Assembly: GCF_009727055.1 (NCBI RefSeq) | Contig: NC_052353.1 | Location: forward strand, 42,965,580-43,029,579 | Length of the DNA stretch: 64,000 bases | From: Benincasa hispida | Taxonomy: Eukaryota; Streptophyta; Magnoliopsida; Cucurbitales; Cucurbitaceae | Direction of reading: 5' to 3' | Shown: piece after piece, positions 58,716 to 64,000 of the stretch | Numbering within the stretch: position 1 is the first letter of the stretch | Layout: each line of letters starts with the position of its first letter | Position numbers and translations under genes: made by a program | Notes under the pieces: model-generated | Databases searched by the model: none | What the model was told of the DNA's origin: nothing | The model's input: the letters and a program-made list of their open reading frames with translations, nothing else

Positions 58716-60478
58716 CTAAGCATTTCCACTATTTTCCACGTCATCTAAAGTATTAGCCTTCTTAATAGAGAATTTCCACATCAAATTACCAAAAAGTCCC
58801 TCAACCTGCTCCAAATTCACCCCACGTGTCTCTGGGAAGACTACATAAAAGAACACCCAACCCACCATCGCAATGCCAGCATAGAGAAAAAATGTGCCGC
58901 CAATTGTAATCGCATGGTACAGGGACAAAAACGTCATTGACACAACTCCTCCCATCACGTTATTCACTACCAACCCCATGCTCACCCCTTGAGCGCGTAG
59001 CTTCAACGGGAATAACTCCGAGCTGACGTAAGTCATTGGCCCAATCCCCATCGAGAAAAATGCCACGGCAGTTAACACCATGGCAATGCAAAACCCCACC
59101 ACCCATGTGTCTTGCTCTTGCGACCACTCAATAATCGTTAGCCCAACCCCTAATGTAATTAAAGATATGATCATTCCGCCGATGCTCATCAAAATCAATG
59201 GTCGCCGCCCAACTCGATCGAATAGGACGGTGGCGACCAAGATGAAAATTGTCTTTGTCACGCCAACAGCCACTGAAGCGAGAAGCTTGTGGTCGGAGGA
59301 TGAGATTCCGACCTTTGCAAAGATTCTAGGGCTATATAAAACGACGGCATTCATACCGGAGGCTTCCTGGAAGAAATGCACGCCGATGACGGTTATCAAG
59401 ATGTGGCGGACGGCTGGCGTTGGGCGAAGGAAGAACTCTTTCCATACGCCGCCACCGTGGCTACTCTGTTTTGGGATTGGAAAGACGTCGTCTTTGCAAC
59501 TCGCTGAAATTCCGACAACATTTTTTATGTCGTCGAGGCGTTGTAGAGATTCTTCTATGGAATTTGAGGTTCTGATGAGGACTTGTTTAGCTTCACCGAG
59601 ACGACCTTGCATTACAAGCCATCGTGGGGATTCTGGGATTACGAGAATCACAACAGCGGCTAAGAATAACGATGGGATTAATCCAATTCCAAGCATAAAT
59701 CGCCATCCTAGTTGAATTGGAAGCTTGGAGAATGCGTAATTCGAAATGTATCCTAGTAAGATACCGACATTAACAAACACCTGCAACAAAATTCCTAAAA
59801 TATTCTTTAATTTTGCGAAGAAATAAGGAAATCCATATCCAAGAAGAAGAGAATTGAGCCGTAATTTCAATTGGAAGGTAAATCTCGCTCTTAATTTAAC
59901 AGTGCACCTCTGGAAAAGAGGAAAGGCAGCCGCGAGATGATGTCGGAGAAACCTCGGCGGTGTAAACAGAGGCAATTATCGAAGCGTATCCAATACCGAT
60001 ACCGGCAACGAATCTGCCGGACATGAGGAGGCTGTAGTTAGGGGCGAACCCCATGAGAATGGCTCCAAAAAAGAAGAATCCAGCAGAGATAACCATGGTG
60101 TAGCGGCGGCCGATCAGATCGGATGTTCTGCCGGCAACGGCGGCGCCAATAGTGGCGTAGAGATTGATGATTCCGACCAGGATTTCCACTTTCACATCAG
60201 AAATTTGAAAATCCTCTTGAATGTAGATTGCCGCACCACTCATTACACCTATATCTGTTTGAATACACAAAATTTCTACAATTCAAGGGTGAGAAGAACA
60301 GAGATGAAGAATGGAAAGGGAAGAAAGTAAAATTTCTGACCGTAACCAAGCAAAACGGAAGACATGGAAGCGATAATTGCACATAGAAAAGAAAATATGT
60401 TTTTGGTTTGTCGACTGATTCAATTAACGGAAAATGGAGGCCGGAAGTTGCAGAAACGTCATCATTCCGGCCGCCCAT
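58716..60478 (-). pseudogene. Second polyol transporter copy, frameshifted exon 1
   Basis: Exons correspond one-to-one with the gene at 16.6-19.0 kb: 60478-60341, 60254-59908 (347 bases) and 59780-58716 (1065 bases). Exon 3 encodes 354 residues with 38 differences from the first copy by hand count. PESPRWLVMQGR, DRVGRRPL and PETRG are all kept, and exons 2 and 3 are open. Exon 1 has a net 4-base deletion after the DKPKT codons, so translation from the original ATG shifts and meets TAG at the start of exon 2. An in-frame ATG at 60365 could give a 478-residue protein lacking the cytosolic N-terminus and half of TM1. Intron 2 is only 127 bases here (787 in copy 1). Splice sites are GT-AG. Confidence 0.88.
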
Positions 60479-60655
60479 ACTTAGTTTTCCGGATAACTTG
60501 GAAATTCGAAAAGTAAAATCGGACATAAATAAGTATTGTAACTGGTCGGTTTGGTTGATTTTAATTGAGTTGAATTGTTCTAAATTACCAATATGTCCTT
60601 CGGCTTTTGAAGATTTTTTAAAATTATTATTATGAATATTATAATAATAAATAGA

Positions 60656-60954
60656 TGTCCATTGTTTAGTGTTCTAAAGCCATGTGTCTTATTATTATTG
60701 TTCATGTGCCTTGTAATTATTCAGGCTTGGTGTCTATGTAAGTCCACATCCTATTTGTCACTTTGCCTATAAATAATAGTATTTGGTGGATCTTAAAATC
60801 ATACATACATTGGTGAAAATTCTACTAATTTTCATATTATCTAATTTTATAATTTTATTTATTTTATTTTATATATTTAATATTATTATATAAATATATT
60901 ATTATATTATATTTTCTCTATATCTGTGTTCCTATTGTGCTCTTCAAATTCACA
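60656..60954 (+). mobile_element. 5' LTR (~300 bp) of Copia element
   Basis: Starts TGTCCATTGTTTAG and ends TTCACA at 60954. A TATA box TATAAATA is at 60768-60775. It lies head-to-head with the transporter copy, 178 bases from that copy's ATG. Confidence 0.75.
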
Positions 60955-60959
60955 TTACG

Positions 60960-60969
60960 TTATCAGCAC
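60960..60969 (+). other. Primer-binding site of TTATCAGCAC type
   Basis: TTATCAGCAC follows the LTR end by five bases. This is the alternative primer site typical of one group of plant Copia elements. Confidence 0.75.
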
Positions 60970-61118
60970 AAACTCCTGTCTTTTTTCCCCCTAAAGGTAG
61001 GTCATAAAGGTAGTTGATTTTTTCCTCTTTGTTATAATTAATAAATTTAATGTTATTTTGCATATTCAATATCTATTAAATTTCTAACATAAGTACAATA
61101 TTTTATGATAGTGCTATT

Positions 61119-62020
61119 ATGACAAATCTCACAAAATTAGAATTAGTCACCCTTGATATTAACGACAATAATTATTTGTCATGGGCACTTGATGCCGAAA
61201 CCCACCTGGATGCTATGAATCTTGGGGAGACTATTAAAGAAGAAAATATGACATCTAGTCAGAACAAAGTAAAAGCTATGATTTTCCTTCGTCATCATCT
61301 CCATGAGGGATTGAAAATGGAGTATCTTACAATAAAAGATCTTCGTATCTTGTGGAAAAATTTAAAAGAGAGGTATGATTATCAAAAAACAATTATTCTT
61401 CCTAAAGCTCGTTATGAGTGGATACACTTGAGGCTACAAGATTTCAAATCAGTAAGTGATTATAACTCCGCATTATTTAAAATAATCAATTCGAAATTGT
61501 TATTATGCAGAGAGAAAATTACTGATGTCGATATGTTAGAGAAGACATTTTCTACATTTCATGTCTCAAATATGCTGATGCAACAGTAATATCGAGAGAA
61601 AGGTTTTAAATAGTATTCTGAGTTAATTTCATGTCTTCTCGTAGTCGAACAAAATAATGAGTTATTGATGAAAAATCATGAATCTTGACCAACCGAAACG
61701 ACACCATTCCCTGAAGTGAATGTTGTGAATTTTAATAATAATCGTGGTCGAGGTCGTGTTCGCGATCGAAGTCGTGACCATGGCTGAGGAAGAAATAATT
61801 ATTATTTTCGTGGTGGTCGTTTTAATCATTTAAATTTCAAAAGAATTACACAAAATGATGATCACAAAAGAAAAGCTCCACAAGATAAGATTTCAAAAAG
61901 TGTTGAAAATAAATGCTTCCGATGCGGAATGATTGAGCATTGGTCACGTACCTGTCGTACGTCAAAACACTTAGTTGACCTCTATTAGGCCTCCCTAAAG
62001 GAAAAAGAGAAAAATGTGCA
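61119..62020 (+). pseudogene. Copia gag at right end
   Basis: ATG at 61119 (MTNLTKLELVTLDINDNNYLSW), then KVKAMIFLRHHLHEGLKMEYL and LWKNLKERYDYQK, a UBN2-type gag open for 156 codons. A stop at about 61588 lies where the frame should continue. Afterwards an RG-rich linker and the zinc knuckle CFRCGMIEHWSRTC (near 61918-61960) follow, then further stops. The decay is moderate. Confidence 0.88.
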
Positions 62021-62293
62021 AGCACATTTTGCATACCAGGATAATGACATATTTGACCCATCCCATATGAAAAAATTTGGATGTGGTGGACTTCTTTGAA
62101 TCTCCTGAAGAGAAGATTTGCATAGTTGATGGAACATCAAGTGTTTCTTTTGATTTTGAGAATATCTAGACTTAATATTACTGTTTTCTTTTATCCATCT
62201 CCATGTTTTTTGTAGTAACTTTTGTATATTTTAAGTGTTGTTTTTCATATTGTAATTATTTTCTTTTAGTAAAGAAACATTGATCATTTTCAT

Positions 62294-64000
62294 ATGTTTG
62301 GTGACTCAAAAATGAGTAAAGAAAATCTATATCTAGCAGACAGTGCAACTAACATAAAAATACTTACAAATAAAAAATATTTTTCAAAATTGACAATGCT
62401 GAAAACAAAAGTAAATATAATATCAAGTTCTACAAACTTGATCGAAGGTTTTGGAAAAGCAAATATTATTTTACCTAGAGGAACAAAATTTATAATTGAC
62501 AATACATTGTTTTCTAGTCAATCAAAGAAAAATCTTTTAAGTTTTAAAGATATACGTTGCAATGGTTATCATATTGAGACTGATAGTAAGAATAATGTGA
62601 AATATCTATATATCATATCCACTGTCTCTAATGAAAAACGTATATTGGAAGAGTTGCCTGCTTTGTCTTTTGTATTGTATTATACTCATATATGAGTAAT
62701 TGAAACATATGCAACAATGAACCTGAAGTTCATGAATCCAGACATATTTACAATTTGGCATGACCGTGGGTCATCCAAGATCTATAATGATGAGAAGAAT
62801 TATTGACAATTCAAATGGACACCCATTGAAGAACCAGAAAATTCTTCAATCTAATGAATTATCATGTGATGCTTGCTTTCAAGAAAAATTGATGATTAGA
62901 CCATCACCAACTAAACTGGGGACTGAATCACCTACATTTTTAGAACGAATTCATGGTGATATATGTGGACCCATTAACCCATAAAATGGACCATTTAGAT
63001 ATTTTATGGTATTAATAGATGCATCCAGCAGATGGTCACACGTATGTTTATTATCAAGTCAAAATCTTGCATTTTCAAGATTACTTGCTCAAATAATTAA
63101 GTTAAGAACACAATTTCTTGATTATACAATTAAGACTCTTCGTCTTAATAATGCTGGTGAATTTACATCTCAAGCTTTTGATAATTATTGTATATCAATT
63201 GGGATAAGTGTTGAACATCCTATAGCTCATGTTCATACATAAAATTGTTTAGCATAATCATTTATAAAACATTTGCAATTATTGCAAGACCATTACTTAT
63301 GAGAGCTAAGTTTCTTACATCTGTATGGGGACATGCTATTTTGCATGCAGCGTCACTTGTACGTATTAAGTCAATAGCTTTTCACAAGTACTCACCATTA
63401 CAATTAGCTTATGGTTATGAGCCAAATATTTCCCATCTGAGATTTTTTTTTTAATGTGCAATATATGTTCCAATTGCTCCACCACAACGCACTAAGATGG
63501 GTCCTTAAAGGAGGTCAGGAATATATGTTGGATATGATTCCCCATCAATTATTAAATATCTTGAGCCCCTGATGGGTGATGTATTTACTGCACGATTTGC
63601 TGAATGTCATTTTAATGAGACAAATATTCCAACATTGGGGGGTGGGGGATTAAAAAGTTGGAAAAAGAAATTATATGAAATGTACGTTATGTATCATTTA
63701 GATCCTCGTACAGTTCAATGTGAACTTGAAGTTCAGAAAATAATTCATTTGCAAAATATAGCAAATCAATTATCATATGCATTTATAGATGCAAAGAAAG
63801 TAACTAAGTCACATATACCAGTTGTAAATGTTCCATTAAAAATTGATATCCCAACACAACAAGTTGTCACTAATGAGTCTAGAACATGGCAGAAGCGTGG
63901 TAGACAACTAGGTTCCAAAGATAAAAATCCTCGAAAACGAAAAATAATTAATAGTGACAAAGACTTGGTTGAGGATGTAAATACCCATAAAGAAATCCTC
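62294..64000 (+). pseudogene. Copia pol (PR and IN), runs off the window
   Basis: The protease region has LADSATNIKIL, where the catalytic DSG is replaced by DSA. GAG-pre-integrase has WHDRLGHP and CDACFQEKLMIRPSPTK (62755-62900). The integrase core has HGDICGP and LIDASSRWS, then TLRLNNAGEF, where the second catalytic Asp (usually LDNAGEF) is Asn. VEHPIAHVHT with a stop follows, then the remainder from 63245 after a frame change, with SVWGHAILHAASLVRI and IYVGYDSPSIIKYLEPL. The C-terminal linker continues to the end of the window. RT would lie beyond. Confidence 0.88.

Noticed and set aside
59080..59715. 211-codon open frame on the plus strand
   Set aside because: It is the antisense shadow of exon 3 of the transporter copy. 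A similar shorter one occurs opposite copy 1 at 16963-17310. No domain is visible.

Overview
This window is AT-rich nuclear DNA from a flowering plant, most likely a eudicot. The evidence is two intron-bearing polyol/monosaccharide transporter genes, plant tRNA-Asp and tRNA-Met primer sites, Athila-type and other Ty3-gypsy and Ty1-copia retrotransposons, Mutator-like (MULE) relics and a plant mobile domain (PMD) gene. A cucurbit is a plausible source, but that is a guess. Most of the 64 kb is retrotransposon debris. I see one apparently intact host gene.

Layout: 1-4280 holds an LTR fragment, a 1.14-kb LTR foldback and a minus-strand gypsy gag-protease relic. 4281-10754 is an Athila-type element (5' LTR, tRNA-Asp primer site, broken gag, protease, RT-RNase H, truncated integrase) that runs into a decayed Copia element with a 2-kb LTR (to 14474). 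14478-16125 is a minus-strand gypsy LTR and integrase tail. 16599-19025 (minus) is the intact three-exon polyol transporter. 20231-20990 is a MULE N-terminal relic. 21167-27332 is a broken Copia element with a 2-kb LTR. A leader with unusual repeats (27348-28814) and an inverted partial LTR (to 29879) follow. 32499-34975 (minus) is a PMD pseudogene beside a MULE C-terminal relic. 36186-39290 (minus) is an Athila-type fragment broken by three sequencing-adapter junctions. 39902-52318 (minus) is a composite Copia element interrupted by a second Copia element (42001-48124, plus). 52324-52665 is a fragment of a class V aminotransferase gene. 53820-57590 is a second Athila-type element carrying a nested gag-only element with 79-bp terminal repeats. 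58716-60478 (minus) is the second polyol transporter copy, with a 4-bp net deletion in exon 1. A Copia LTR begins 178 bp upstream of its start codon, and that element runs off the window end.

The two transporter copies share exon sizes, exon positions and flanking sequence, so they are an old segmental or tandem duplication now 40 kb apart, with retrotransposons accumulated between them. The most unusual non-coding structures are the two LTR foldbacks, a series of seven evenly spaced hairpins with a shared GAG (once ATG) spacer and covarying arms, and a cluster of CGATCG motifs. Parts of the window are assembly artefacts: three Nextera mate-pair junction adapters, an exact 83-bp duplication around a single N, and two further single-N joins in simple repeats.
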